A stretch of 64,000 nt of DNA from Janthinobacterium sp. TB1-E2 (GTDB lineage: Bacteria; Pseudomonadota; Gammaproteobacteria; Burkholderiales; Burkholderiaceae_D), in the NCBI RefSeq assembly GCF_036885605.1, contig NZ_CP142523.1, positions 4,402,001 through 4,466,000 of the forward strand. Direction: 5' to 3'. Made by a program: the position numbers and the translations under genes. Of the stretch, positions 9,487 to 17,604 are shown in pieces; position 1 is the first letter of the stretch, and each line of letters starts with the position of its first letter. The notes beneath the pieces were generated by a model. The model saw only the letters and a list, made by a program, of their open reading frames with translations, was not told the DNA's origin and did not search any database.

Positions 9487-10581
9487 TCACACCCCTCCTT
9501 GCACAGGAGCGAACAGCAGGCCGCCGTCTTGCGCAAAGATCAGCAAGGCATGCGGCTGGCAATACACGGTACAGGCGCTGCCGATCTCCAGGTTGTGCAC
9601 GCCGCCCAGCTGCGCCACCAGGGCCAGGTCGCCCCGGCGCGCATGCACATAAGTTTCCGAGCCGCTGATTTCCGCCAGGTCCACCGTAGCTGCGATAGCC
9701 ACGTCGCCATCGGACTGCGGCGACAGATGCAGGCTGTGCGCGCGCACGCCGAGGATCACCTCCGTGCTGCCACCCAGGCGGGCGCGCTGTGCGCCGCTCA
9801 GGCGGATGGCCAGGCCATCGGCCGATTGCGCCACACCGGCAGCATCCACGCGGGCGGGGATCAGGTTGATGGGCGGGTCGCTGAAGGTGCGCGCCACGTC
9901 GATGGAATTGGGGGCGTTGAAGACGTCCAGGGTCGGTCCCTGCTGCAGCAAACGTCCCTCGTGCAGCACGGCCACGTGGCCGCCCAGCTGCAGCGCTTCC
10001 AGCGGTTCCGTGGTCGCGTACACGACCGTCGTACTGCCGCTGGAAAACAGTTCCGTCAATTCGCGGCGCAATTCCTCGCGCAGCTTGTAGTCAAGATTGA
10101 CGAGTGGCTCGTCGAGCAGCAGCAGCGACGCATCCTTGATCAGCGCGCGCCCCAGCGCCGTGCGCTGCTGCTGGCCGCCCGACAATTCTCCCGGTGTGCG
10201 CTGCAGGTAGGGCGTGATGTGCAGGCGCTCGGCCAGCGCCAGTACCTTCGTGCGGATCTGCTCCTCGGGTACCTTGCGCAGGCGCAAGGGCGAGGCGATA
10301 TTATCGTAGACGGTGAAGGCCGGATAGTTGATGAATTGCTGGTACACCATGGCCAGGTTGCGTTTGCTGACGGGCACGCCCGTCACGTCGACGCCATCGG
10401 CCGTGACCGTACCCCCGCTGGGCTTGTCCAGGCCCGCCATCACGCGCATCAAGGTCGTCTTGCCGGCACGCGTGGTGCCCAGCAAGACGTTGATGGCACC
10501 CGGCACCAGGGCCAGCGACATCGGATATAAAAAGTCGTCAGCCCCCTGCTTCCTGCTGATCTTGTCCAGTACCAGTTGCAC
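9487..10581 (-). CDS. glpS: Glycerol ABC transporter ATP-binding protein lacking the switch histidine
   Basis: A 364-aa ATPase starting at GTG, with GGAGGAG seven bases upstream. Walker A is GTTRAGKT (35-42), the signature LSGGQ is intact (133-137) and Walker B is LLLLDE (153-158). The H-loop reads YATTEPLEA, so the usual catalytic His is Thr191. A C-terminal TOBE-like domain follows. In a GlpS-GlpT heterodimer the defects of both subunits fall in the same nucleotide site, so only one site should hydrolyse ATP well. It is the first transporter gene after glpD, 80 bases downstream. Confidence 0.9.
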   Translation of the reverse strand: MQLVLDKISRKQGADDFLYPMSLALVPGAINVLLGTTRAGKTTLMRVMAGLDKPSGGTVTADGVDVTGVPVSKRNLAMVYQQFINYPAFTVYDNIASPLRLRKVPEEQIRTKVLALAERLHITPYLQRTPGELSGGQQQRTALGRALIKDASLLLLDEPLVNLDYKLREELRRELTELFSSGSTTVVYATTEPLEALQLGGHVAVLHEGRLLQQGPTLDVFNAPNSIDVARTFSDPPINLIPARVDAAGVAQSADGLAIRLSGAQRARLGGSTEVILGVRAHSLHLSPQSDGDVAIAATVDLAEISGSETYVHARRGDLALVAQLGGVHNLEIGSACTVYCQPHALLIFAQDGGLLFAPVQGGV

Positions 10582-10661
10582 GCGCTTCTCCTCCAGTGAT
10601 GTATCTTATTCTTCGCCGCACCCTCTGCGGGGCGCGGTCGCCTACGTGTGCTGCTTACTGC

Positions 10662-12206
10662 TTACGGCAAAGGGTGCTGCAACAGCCAGGCGTCGAGCGT
10701 GTCCGCCGTCTGGCGCGGCAGGTGCAAGCCCAGCTTGGAGCGCCGCCACAGGATATCGGCCGCGCTGACGGCCCATTCATGGCGCCGCACATAATCAACT
10801 TCCGCCGCGTACAGGCCGGCGGCAATTTCCTCGCCCATGGCCGCCACGTCCGCCCGCCCTTCGAGCAGCACGTGGACGCGCGTGCCGTAGGCGCGTGCAT
10901 AGCGCGCCACCAGCGCCGCCGGCAGCCATGCATACTCGCGCTGCAAGCCTTGCACGAACTGGCCGAACTCGCGCACGGCCCGGTTCTGCGGCACGGCGCC
11001 ATACACGTCGCCGCCGGGCAGGCAAGCGTGCTCCGTCCAGGCCGGACGCGCGTTGCCCAGCAAGGGCGCCAGCATGTCCATCGCTTCCTCGGCCAGCTTG
11101 CGGAAGGTGGTGATCTTGCCGCCGAAAATACTGAGCAGCGGCGCACCTTCCTGGTCCAGCTCGAAGCGGTAATCGCGCGTGACGGCCTTGGCGTCGGCCG
11201 CCGCGTCTTCCACCAGCGGGCGCACGCCCGCATACGTCCAGACCACGTCGGCCGGCACAATGGGCTTGCTGAAATAGTAACTGGAAAGCTCGCACAAGTA
11301 ACGAATTTCCTCATCATCGATTTCCACCTTGCCACGGTCGCCTTGGTAGTCGAGGTCGGTGGTGCCGATCAGGGTGAAATCGTGCTCATACGGAATGGCA
11401 AACACGATGCGCCCATCCGGATGCTGGAAGATATACGCGTGATCATGCTCGAACAGGCGCTTGACGACGATATGGCTGCCCTTGATCAGGCGCAAGTGCC
11501 GGCCCTGCCCGCCGGGCGCCGCCTGCTGCAGGAACTCGGCCGTCCACGGCCCGGCCGCATTGACGACGCTGCGCGCGCGCACAGTCGTCTGCGTGCCGCT
11601 GGCGTGCTGCAAGGTGGCCAGCCAAGCGTCGCCTTCGCGCGCCAGCATCGTGCAGCGCGTGCGCGTCAGCACGTGCGCGCCGTTGTCTGCCGCGTCGACG
11701 GCATTGAGCACCACGAGGCGCGCATCGTCGACCCAGCCGTCGGAATACACGAAGCCGCGCTTGAACTGGGGTTTTAATGGTGTGCCGGCCGCATGGCGCG
11801 TCAGGTCGATGCCGCTGGAGGCCGGCAAGATTTCCCGCTTCGCCAGCATGTCGTAGAGGAACAGGCCGGCGCGTATCAGCCAGGCCGGGCGCTGGCCCTT
11901 GGCGTGCGGCATGACGAAGCGCAGCGGCCACATGATGTGCGGCGCCGAGCGCAGCAGCACTTCGCGCTCGATCAGCGCCTTGCGCACGAGGCCAAATTCA
12001 TAGTATTCGAGGTAGCGCAGGCCGCCATGTATCAGCTTGGTGGAGGCCGAAGAGGTGTGGGAAGCCAGGTCATCCTTTTCGCACAGCACCACCGACAAGC
12101 CCCGTCCCGCCGCGTCGCGCGCGATGCCGGCGCCATTGATGCCGCCGCCGACCACCAGTACGTCGCATTTGATCGCTGTCTCCACACCTTGCTGTGCTGC
12201 GGCCAT
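10662..12206 (-). CDS. glpD: Aerobic glycerol-3-phosphate dehydrogenase
   Basis: A 514-aa FAD flavoprotein that oxidises sn-glycerol 3-phosphate to dihydroxyacetone phosphate and passes electrons to ubiquinone at the inner membrane. The N-terminal dinucleotide fold VLVVGGGINGAGIARDAAGRG, the STKLIHGGLRYLE segment, the C-terminal SIFGGKITTFRKLAE and the all-alpha C-terminal domain are visible. The start MAAAQQGV is preceded by GGAG five bases upstream; the longer upstream frame lacks a ribosome site. It is the first gene of the glycerol unit and is divergent from glpR, whose operator-like TTCG repeats lie between. Confidence 0.95.
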   Translation of the reverse strand: MAAAQQGVETAIKCDVLVVGGGINGAGIARDAAGRGLSVVLCEKDDLASHTSSASTKLIHGGLRYLEYYEFGLVRKALIEREVLLRSAPHIMWPLRFVMPHAKGQRPAWLIRAGLFLYDMLAKREILPASSGIDLTRHAAGTPLKPQFKRGFVYSDGWVDDARLVVLNAVDAADNGAHVLTRTRCTMLAREGDAWLATLQHASGTQTTVRARSVVNAAGPWTAEFLQQAAPGGQGRHLRLIKGSHIVVKRLFEHDHAYIFQHPDGRIVFAIPYEHDFTLIGTTDLDYQGDRGKVEIDDEEIRYLCELSSYYFSKPIVPADVVWTYAGVRPLVEDAAADAKAVTRDYRFELDQEGAPLLSIFGGKITTFRKLAEEAMDMLAPLLGNARPAWTEHACLPGGDVYGAVPQNRAVREFGQFVQGLQREYAWLPAALVARYARAYGTRVHVLLEGRADVAAMGEEIAAGLYAAEVDYVRRHEWAVSAADILWRRSKLGLHLPRQTADTLDAWLLQHPLP

Positions 12207-12281
12207 CGGGACTCCATGTAGGTCAGGACACGCCGGCGAGGAAAGACTAGGCATCGCCGGCGACTGTCGTTAAGATCACCA

Positions 12282-12375
12282 TTTCGTAATACGCATGCAA
12301 TATGAATAAGGTTACGCCAGAATACGAACCCATAGCAACATATTTTTAGTACTATTTGTTCGTTTCTGTTCGTTT
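12282..12375. promoter_or_regulatory. Putative GlpR operators in the glpD-glpR intergenic region
   Basis: Several TTCG/CGAA motifs cluster here: TTTCGTAAT at 12282-12290, TACGAAC at 12323-12329, and a direct repeat TGTTCGTTT at 12357-12365 and 12367-12375 with exactly one helical turn between copies. TTCG-containing repeats are typical DeoR/GlpR binding sites. The pair lies 23-41 bases before the glpR start, so autorepression is likely; the others could cover the glpD promoter. Confidence 0.6.
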
Positions 12376-12397
12376 TGTGATTTTTAAAGAGAGCACC

Positions 12398-13156
12398 ATG
12401 ATCTTGAATCCCCGCCAGCGCCGACTGCTCGAAGTGGTGCGCCAGAAGGTCACCATGTCCGTCGAAGAGCTGGCCCAGCAGCTGGACGTGACGCCGCAAA
12501 CCGTGCGCCGCGATGTCAAGCAGATGGAAGAAGCGCGCCTGCTGGCCCGCTACCACGGCGGCGTGGGTTTGCCCTCGTCCGTGGAAAATATCGACTACAG
12601 CCAGCGGCAGGTGTTCAACAGCGACGCCAAGCGGCGTATCGCGGCCGCCGTCGCCGCGCAAGTGCCGCACGGCTGCTCGCTGCTGATCAATATCGGCACG
12701 ACGACCGAGGAAGTGGCGCGCGCGCTGGGCCGGCACACGGGCTTGCACGTGGTGACGAACAACCTCAATGTGGCCGCCATCCTGGCCGACAACGCGGCCT
12801 GCGAAGTCATCGTGGCCGGCGGCGTGGTGCGCGGGCGCGACCGCGGCATCGTGGGCGAAGCGACCATCGACTTCATCCGCCAGTTCAAGGTCGACATCGG
12901 CATCATCGGCATTTCCAGCATCGACGAGGACGGCAGCCTGCGCGACTTCGACGCGCGCGAAGTGAAAGTGGCGCAAGCCATCATCGAGCAGTCGCGCGAA
13001 GTGTGGCTGGTGGCCGACCAGCATAAATTCGGCCGCAAGGCGCTCGTGCGCCTGGCCGACCTGGCGCAAATCGACGTCCTGTTTACGGATGCGCCACCGC
13101 CGCCCCGCTTTGCCGAAGTGCTGCGCGAAGCGGGCGTGAAGGTGGTGCTGGCCTGA
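12398..13156 (+). CDS. glpR: DeoR-family glycerol-3-phosphate regulon repressor
   Basis: A 252-aa repressor. The N-terminal winged helix-turn-helix (MSVEELAQQLDVTPQTVRRDV, key residues QQLDVTPQTVRRD, about 20-45) is followed by RYHGGV and a DeoR sensor domain with INIGTTTEEVA, VVAGG-like and DQHKFGR segments. It is predicted to bind sn-glycerol 3-phosphate and release the glpD-led operon. The start MILNPRQRR is chosen because AGAG lies just upstream and the earlier in-frame ATG would fall inside the operator repeats. Confidence 0.92.
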   Translation: MILNPRQRRLLEVVRQKVTMSVEELAQQLDVTPQTVRRDVKQMEEARLLARYHGGVGLPSSVENIDYSQRQVFNSDAKRRIAAAVAAQVPHGCSLLINIGTTTEEVARALGRHTGLHVVTNNLNVAAILADNAACEVIVAGGVVRGRDRGIVGEATIDFIRQFKVDIGIIGISSIDEDGSLRDFDAREVKVAQAIIEQSREVWLVADQHKFGRKALVRLADLAQIDVLFTDAPPPPRFAEVLREAGVKVVLA

Positions 13157-13514
13157 GGGGAAGTTACATTTCCGCAGTAAAACTGCGCGCTGTCGCGTGG
13201 GCAATACGTCTTGTGTGGGCCAGCATACAGAATGATATGAAATATTTATCAATTCGGCAAAAATGCTGTTACCATTGATGCAACATGAGTTATTTTTTTA
13301 ATCTTCCTCTCTCGCAATACGATTATTTGCTTGATATTGCTTTTTATTTATCTAGAGTAAGGAAAAAGGAAAAAACTCTTTGCCGCTGAGTGATTTCCTG
13401 TGAAAACAGTGTTAAAAATACCTCAAGCACGATGATTGTTCCCAAACAAACCACTCGACAGCAAGCGTGAAGGCCTTAACCATGCCGGCAACGCCGCCCA
13501 GTGAAGGAAGAGAA
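13157..13514. other. AT-rich intergenic region upstream of the MarR gene
   Basis: About 350 bases with a run of A/T-rich sequence (13230-13440), unusual for this window. A small GCAGT/ACTGC hairpin lies just after glpR (near 13178-13190) but lacks a convincing U-tract. No ORF or RNA family was recognised. It likely carries the MarR gene's promoter and possibly curved or silencer-bound DNA. Confidence 0.35.
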
Positions 13515-14018
13515 ATGAGCCATAATTTTGAATCGGCCGCCATGCCGCAAGCCGCCCATCCCAACAGCGTCCCCGTCAGCGAGCTGGAAGCCCACCTCGG
13601 TTACTGGCTGCGTTTCGTTTCCAACCACGTTTCCCACAGTTTCCAGAAAAAAGCCGAAGCCAATGGCGTGACGGTGTCCGAATGGGTGGTGCTGCGCGAA
13701 ATGTTCCGCCTAGGCTGCACCTCGCCCACGGTGCTGGCGCAAGTGTCCGGCATGAGCAAGGGCGCCGTATCGAAACTGATCGACCGCCTGGAAAGCAAGG
13801 GCATGGTCAGCAAGTCCATCCTGCTGGCCGACCGCCGCCAGCATTCGATCGAGCTGACCACGGAAGGCGAGGCGCTGGTGCCCGTGCTGGCCGAGATGGC
13901 CGACCAGAACGACGAGGAATTCTTCGGCAAGCTGCCGCGCCAGCTGCGCGACGACCTGCTCGAAGCGATGAAGGAAGTGGCGCGCACGCACCAGCTCAAG
14001 AGCGCCCCGCTGAACTAA
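13515..14018 (+). CDS. MarR-family transcriptional regulator
   Basis: A 167-aa winged-helix protein. The recognition region VLAQVSGMSKGAVSKLIDRLESKGMV and the wing LLADRRQHSIELTTEGEAL are typical of MarR. No ligand-specific feature is evident. The start at 13515 has AGGAAGAG five bases upstream; an in-frame ATG at 13467 has none. The gene is followed 78 bases later by a serine/threonine dehydratase-like gene on the same strand, which it may regulate. Confidence 0.85.
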   Translation: MSHNFESAAMPQAAHPNSVPVSELEAHLGYWLRFVSNHVSHSFQKKAEANGVTVSEWVVLREMFRLGCTSPTVLAQVSGMSKGAVSKLIDRLESKGMVSKSILLADRRQHSIELTTEGEALVPVLAEMADQNDEEFFGKLPRQLRDDLLEAMKEVARTHQLKSAPLN

Positions 14019-14096
14019 GTCAATACCGGCAAGGGTGACGCGGCGGCGCGCGCGCTTCGGCTATGATGCTGGCCTGACTGTTTACCAGGAACACGC

Positions 14097-15014
14097 ATGG
14101 CCCTGCACATCGAAACTCCCTTGCTCAACTCGCGCGCCCTGAGCCTGCACAGCGAGCGCGCCATCTGGCTCAAGCTCGAAGCCTTGCAGCCGCCCGGCTC
14201 CTTCAAGATCCGCGGCATCGGCCTGGCCTGCGAAGAATACGCGCGGCGCGGCGCCAGCCGTTTCATCTCATCTTCCGGCGGCAATGCCGGCATCGCCGTC
14301 GCCTATGCGGGACGCCAGCTGGGCATTCCCGTCATCGTCGTCGTACCGGAAACGACCAGCGAACGGGCCAAGGCCCTGATCGCGCAGGAGGGCGCCGAAG
14401 TCATCGTGCACGGCGCCGCCTGGCAGGAAGCGAACGCGCTGGCGCAGTCGATGCTCACACCGCAAGACGCCTTTTTGCATCCGTTCGACGACCCGCTGCT
14501 GTGGCAGGGCCATGCCGGCATGATCGATGAAGTGGCCAGCGCGGGCCTGAAACCGGACGCCGTGGTGCTGTCAGTCGGTGGCGGCGGCCTGCTGGCCGGC
14601 GTGGCCGAAGGCTTGCAGCGCAACGGCTGGGACGACGTGGCCATCGTGGCCGTGGAAACGCAAGGCGCCGCCTCGCTGTCGGCGGCCGTGGCCGCGCGCG
14701 AACACGTGGCCCTGCCGGCGGTCAACAGCATCGCCACCTCGCTGGCCGCGCGCCAGGTGTGCGCGCAGGCATACGCCATCAGCCAGACGCGCCTGCTCCA
14801 TAGCGTGGTGGTGTCGGACCGGGACGCCGTCGACGCCTGCCAGCGCTTTATCACCGACCAGCGCCTGGTGGTGGAACCGGCCTGCGGCGCGGCGCTGGCG
14901 GCCGTCTACGGCAAGGCGCCGGAACTGGCGCCCTACCGCAATGTGCTCGTCATCGTGTGCGGCGGCGTGACGGCCACCACGCAGCAGCTCGACCACTGGA
15001 GCGCCACCCTGTAG
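14097..15014 (+). CDS. PLP-dependent serine/threonine dehydratase-like enzyme
   Basis: A 305-aa fold-type II PLP enzyme. The Schiff-base lysine is in PPGSFKIRG (about residue 38), SSGGNAGIAVAYA binds the substrate carboxylate, and the glycine loop SVGGGGLLAG holds the cofactor phosphate. It has no C-terminal ACT domain, so it resembles the short L-serine/L-threonine ammonia-lyases, deaminating serine to pyruvate or threonine to 2-oxobutyrate in the cytosol. The exact substrate is not resolved. The upstream sequence has a weak AGGA eight bases before the ATG. Confidence 0.85.
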   Translation: MALHIETPLLNSRALSLHSERAIWLKLEALQPPGSFKIRGIGLACEEYARRGASRFISSSGGNAGIAVAYAGRQLGIPVIVVVPETTSERAKALIAQEGAEVIVHGAAWQEANALAQSMLTPQDAFLHPFDDPLLWQGHAGMIDEVASAGLKPDAVVLSVGGGGLLAGVAEGLQRNGWDDVAIVAVETQGAASLSAAVAAREHVALPAVNSIATSLAARQVCAQAYAISQTRLLHSVVVSDRDAVDACQRFITDQRLVVEPACGAALAAVYGKAPELAPYRNVLVIVCGGVTATTQQLDHWSATL

Positions 15015-15017
15015 CCG

Positions 15018-17015
15018 CTACGGCGCCGCCTCGAGCAGCGCCACGCCATCGCGGCCCTGCCCCTTGGCCGCGTACAGGGCCTGGTCGGCCAGGTCCAGCA
15101 GCTGCGCCGGCGTCAGCGTGCCTTCGCGGAAGATGGCGATGCCGATGCTGGTCGTCACCGGCAGCGGGCCGCTGGCCAGCTCGAAGGGCTGGCGGATGGC
15201 GTCGACGATCTTGGCGCCGACCTGGCGCACTTCGGCCGCGCCGTTCACGCCTTGGAGAATGATCACGAATTCATCGCCTGCCAGGCGCGCCACCAGGTCG
15301 CTGGCGCGCACGCTGCGCACCAGGCGCGAAGCGAATTCCTTCAACACCTCGTCGCCCGCCTTGTGTCCCAGGCTGTCGTTGATGGCCTTGAAACGGTCGA
15401 TATCGAGATAGGCGAGCGCCATCGGCGCGCGCGCGGCCCGCGTGCGCTGCATGCTTTGCGCCAGCTGCTCGTCAAAGCGGCGCCGGTTGGCGATGCCCGT
15501 CAGGGTATCGGTGGCGGCGGCGAACTGCAGTGCCGTGTGCATCGCCTTGGTCTTGGTGATTTCGTGAATCAGGCCATACACGCCTTCCACCGCGCCGCTC
15601 TCGCCCACATCGGGCACGTAGCTGGTATGGAAGGTGCGCTCCCCCGCCTCGTTGTCGACCGTGAACTCATAGTCGACCTCTTCGCCCGCGAAGGCGCGCA
15701 GCAGGTGCTGCTCGCGCAGCTGGTAGGCTTCCTCGCCCAGCACCTCGCGCATGGAATGCATCAGGCTCTCCCTGGCCGAGACGCCGAACCATCGCTCAAA
15801 CGTCGCATTGATGAACTGGTAGCGGTGTTCGCGGTCGATATACACGATCACCACGGGCACATGGTCCGTCAGCAGTTTCAAGCGCCGCTCGCTGTCGCGC
15901 GTTTGCGCCTCGGCGATTTCACGCTCGGCCACCAGCGAGTAAAAATCACGGCTCAAGTCGCCGATCTCGTCGCGCCGCTCGATTTGCAGCGCCTCGATGC
16001 CCAGGCGCTGGCGGCGGATCTGGTGCACCTGGCGGCGCAAGCGCTCCAAAGGCTGCAACAGGCGCAGCACGATGCGCCAGCCGGCCAGGCCAGCCAGCGC
16101 CGCCAGCAGCACGGCGGCCAGCAGGATCTTGCTGCGGATGGCGTGCAGCGGCGCAAAGGCCTCGCTCATCGGATACACGGACGCCAGTATCCAGCCCGTC
16201 GAGGCGATGCGGTGGTAGGCGAACAGGGCATCGATGCCCTGCGTGGTGGTCCCCGTCATCCAGCCTTCGTAGCCCTGCATGGCGCTTCGCGTGGGCACGC
16301 TGACGGGGCCGTGGGCTTCGATATGCTGCATGATGCGCGATTTGTCGGGATGCTCGACGATGACGCCTTCGCTGGTCATGATGTACAGGTAGCCGCCAGG
16401 GCCCGGCTTGAGGGCGCCCAGACGGCCGAGGAAATCGGGCTGGCGCAGGTTGACGCTGGCCGCCAGCACATAGCGCACGCCGCCGTGCGCGTCGAACACG
16501 GGCTGCGTCACCACCACGATGGGCATGCCGGAAATGCTGCCGTTAAGCGGCGAGGAAATCACCGAACGCCGGGTCGCCAGCGTCTGTTCAAAGTAAGGGC
16601 GGCCCTTCACGTTCAGCCCCGCCTGCGGCTTGAAGGGACTCACGCTGGCCAGGACGATGCCATCGATATCGACGACGCCGGACGAATAAAACTCCTTGCC
16701 CAGCACCGTTTGCGCGGCCAGGAAGCGCTGCAGGCTGGCGCCGTCGTGCGCACCGCTGGCCGCCAGGCTGTCCGCGATCGCGCGCAGCACATTGCGCTTC
16801 GCGTCGAGTTCCTCGTCGATGAAGACGGCGGCGCTGGCCAGCGATACGTACTGCTGGCGCCCCATCACGTCGCGCATGCCGCGCTCGGCCACGGCCAGGG
16901 TGGCCAGCGCCAGCGAGGCGACCGCGCCCAGCACGAGCAGGAAGACGACCATGCTCATGCGCGCCTTCAGGCTGGCGGGCAGGCGCCGGCGCAGCTGTTT
17001 TCGCCAGTTCGTCAC
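15018..17015 (-). CDS. Membrane diguanylate cyclase with dCache, HAMP, PAS and AGDEF domain
   Basis: A 665-aa sensor. A positive N-terminus precedes TM1 (21-43); a periplasmic dCache-like domain (about 50-295), TM2 (297-318), HAMP (319-372), PAS (about 380-490) and a GGDEF domain (500-660) follow. The active-site motif is AGDEF (579-583), a natural variant found in active cyclases. The inhibitory I-site RASD (570-573) is intact, so product feedback is expected. It should make c-di-GMP from GTP in response to an extracellular small molecule. A GTG start is chosen because it overlaps the cysC stop as GTGA; the ATG at 16958 would clip the positive N-terminus. Confidence 0.88.
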   Translation of the reverse strand: MTNWRKQLRRRLPASLKARMSMVVFLLVLGAVASLALATLAVAERGMRDVMGRQQYVSLASAAVFIDEELDAKRNVLRAIADSLAASGAHDGASLQRFLAAQTVLGKEFYSSGVVDIDGIVLASVSPFKPQAGLNVKGRPYFEQTLATRRSVISSPLNGSISGMPIVVVTQPVFDAHGGVRYVLAASVNLRQPDFLGRLGALKPGPGGYLYIMTSEGVIVEHPDKSRIMQHIEAHGPVSVPTRSAMQGYEGWMTGTTTQGIDALFAYHRIASTGWILASVYPMSEAFAPLHAIRSKILLAAVLLAALAGLAGWRIVLRLLQPLERLRRQVHQIRRQRLGIEALQIERRDEIGDLSRDFYSLVAEREIAEAQTRDSERRLKLLTDHVPVVIVYIDREHRYQFINATFERWFGVSARESLMHSMREVLGEEAYQLREQHLLRAFAGEEVDYEFTVDNEAGERTFHTSYVPDVGESGAVEGVYGLIHEITKTKAMHTALQFAAATDTLTGIANRRRFDEQLAQSMQRTRAARAPMALAYLDIDRFKAINDSLGHKAGDEVLKEFASRLVRSVRASDLVARLAGDEFVIILQGVNGAAEVRQVGAKIVDAIRQPFELASGPLPVTTSIGIAIFREGTLTPAQLLDLADQALYAAKGQGRDGVALLEAAP

Positions 17016-17542
17016 GTACGTCGCTGAAGGTAGTGGCACAGGCGCTCGACCGATTCGTCCAGCGCCAGGGTGCCCGTGTCCAGGGTCAGCGCCGCCGCCA
17101 GCGGCGCCTCGTACGGCGCGGAAATGCCCGTGAATTGCGCGAGCTGCCCCGCGCGCGCCTTTCCATACAAGCCCTTGGCATCGCGCGCCTCGCACACGGC
17201 CAGCGGCGTGCTGACGTGAACTTCGATGAAATGCGCAGCGCCGATGATGTCTGCAGCCATGGCCCGGTCGGCGCGGTACGGGGAAATGAAGGCGGCGATG
17301 ACGGTCAGGCCCGCCCCGTTCATCAGGCGCGCCACTTCGGCCGCGCGGCGGATGTTTTCATGCCGGTCTTCGGGCGTAAAACCGAGATCGCGGTTCAAGC
17401 CATGGCGCAGCTGGTCGCCGTCGAGCACCGCCACGGCGCGGCCCTGCGCCTTGAGCTGGCGCGCCAGCGCGCCGGCGATGCTGGACTTGCCGGCGCCGCT
17501 CAAGCCCGTCAGCCAGACCGTGTCGTGTTGTCCTGCTGTCAT
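17012..17542 (-). CDS. cysC: Adenylyl-sulfate kinase
   Basis: A 176-aa APS kinase that makes PAPS from adenosine 5'-phosphosulfate and ATP. The P-loop [29 protein letters not shown], the lid segment FISPYRADR and [23 protein letters not shown] are all typical. The start MTAGQHD has GGAGAGAGG upstream. No cysD, cysN or cysH is nearby; instead cysC sits between nasA (62 bases upstream) and a diguanylate cyclase whose start overlaps the cysC stop. PAPS here could serve sulfate assimilation or sulfation. Confidence 0.92.
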   Translation of the reverse strand: MTAGQHDTVWLTGLSGAGKSSIAGALARQLKAQGRAVAVLDGDQLRHGLNRDLGFTPEDRHENIRRAAEVARLMNGAGLTVIAAFISPYRADRAMAADIIGAAHFIEVHVSTPLAVCEARDAKGLYGKARAGQLAQFTGISAPYEAPLAAALTLDTGTLALDESVERLCHYLQRRT

Positions 17543-17604
17543 CACACTGCCTCTCTCCTGTAGAGCTGGCAATATAACAAAGCCGCGCAGGAAAGGACAG
17601 ACTA

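Noticed and set aside
10582-10661. Separate promoter or terminator between glpD and glpS
   Set aside because: Only a strong ribosome site for glpS is seen; no hairpin with U-tract or convincing -35/-10 pair was found.
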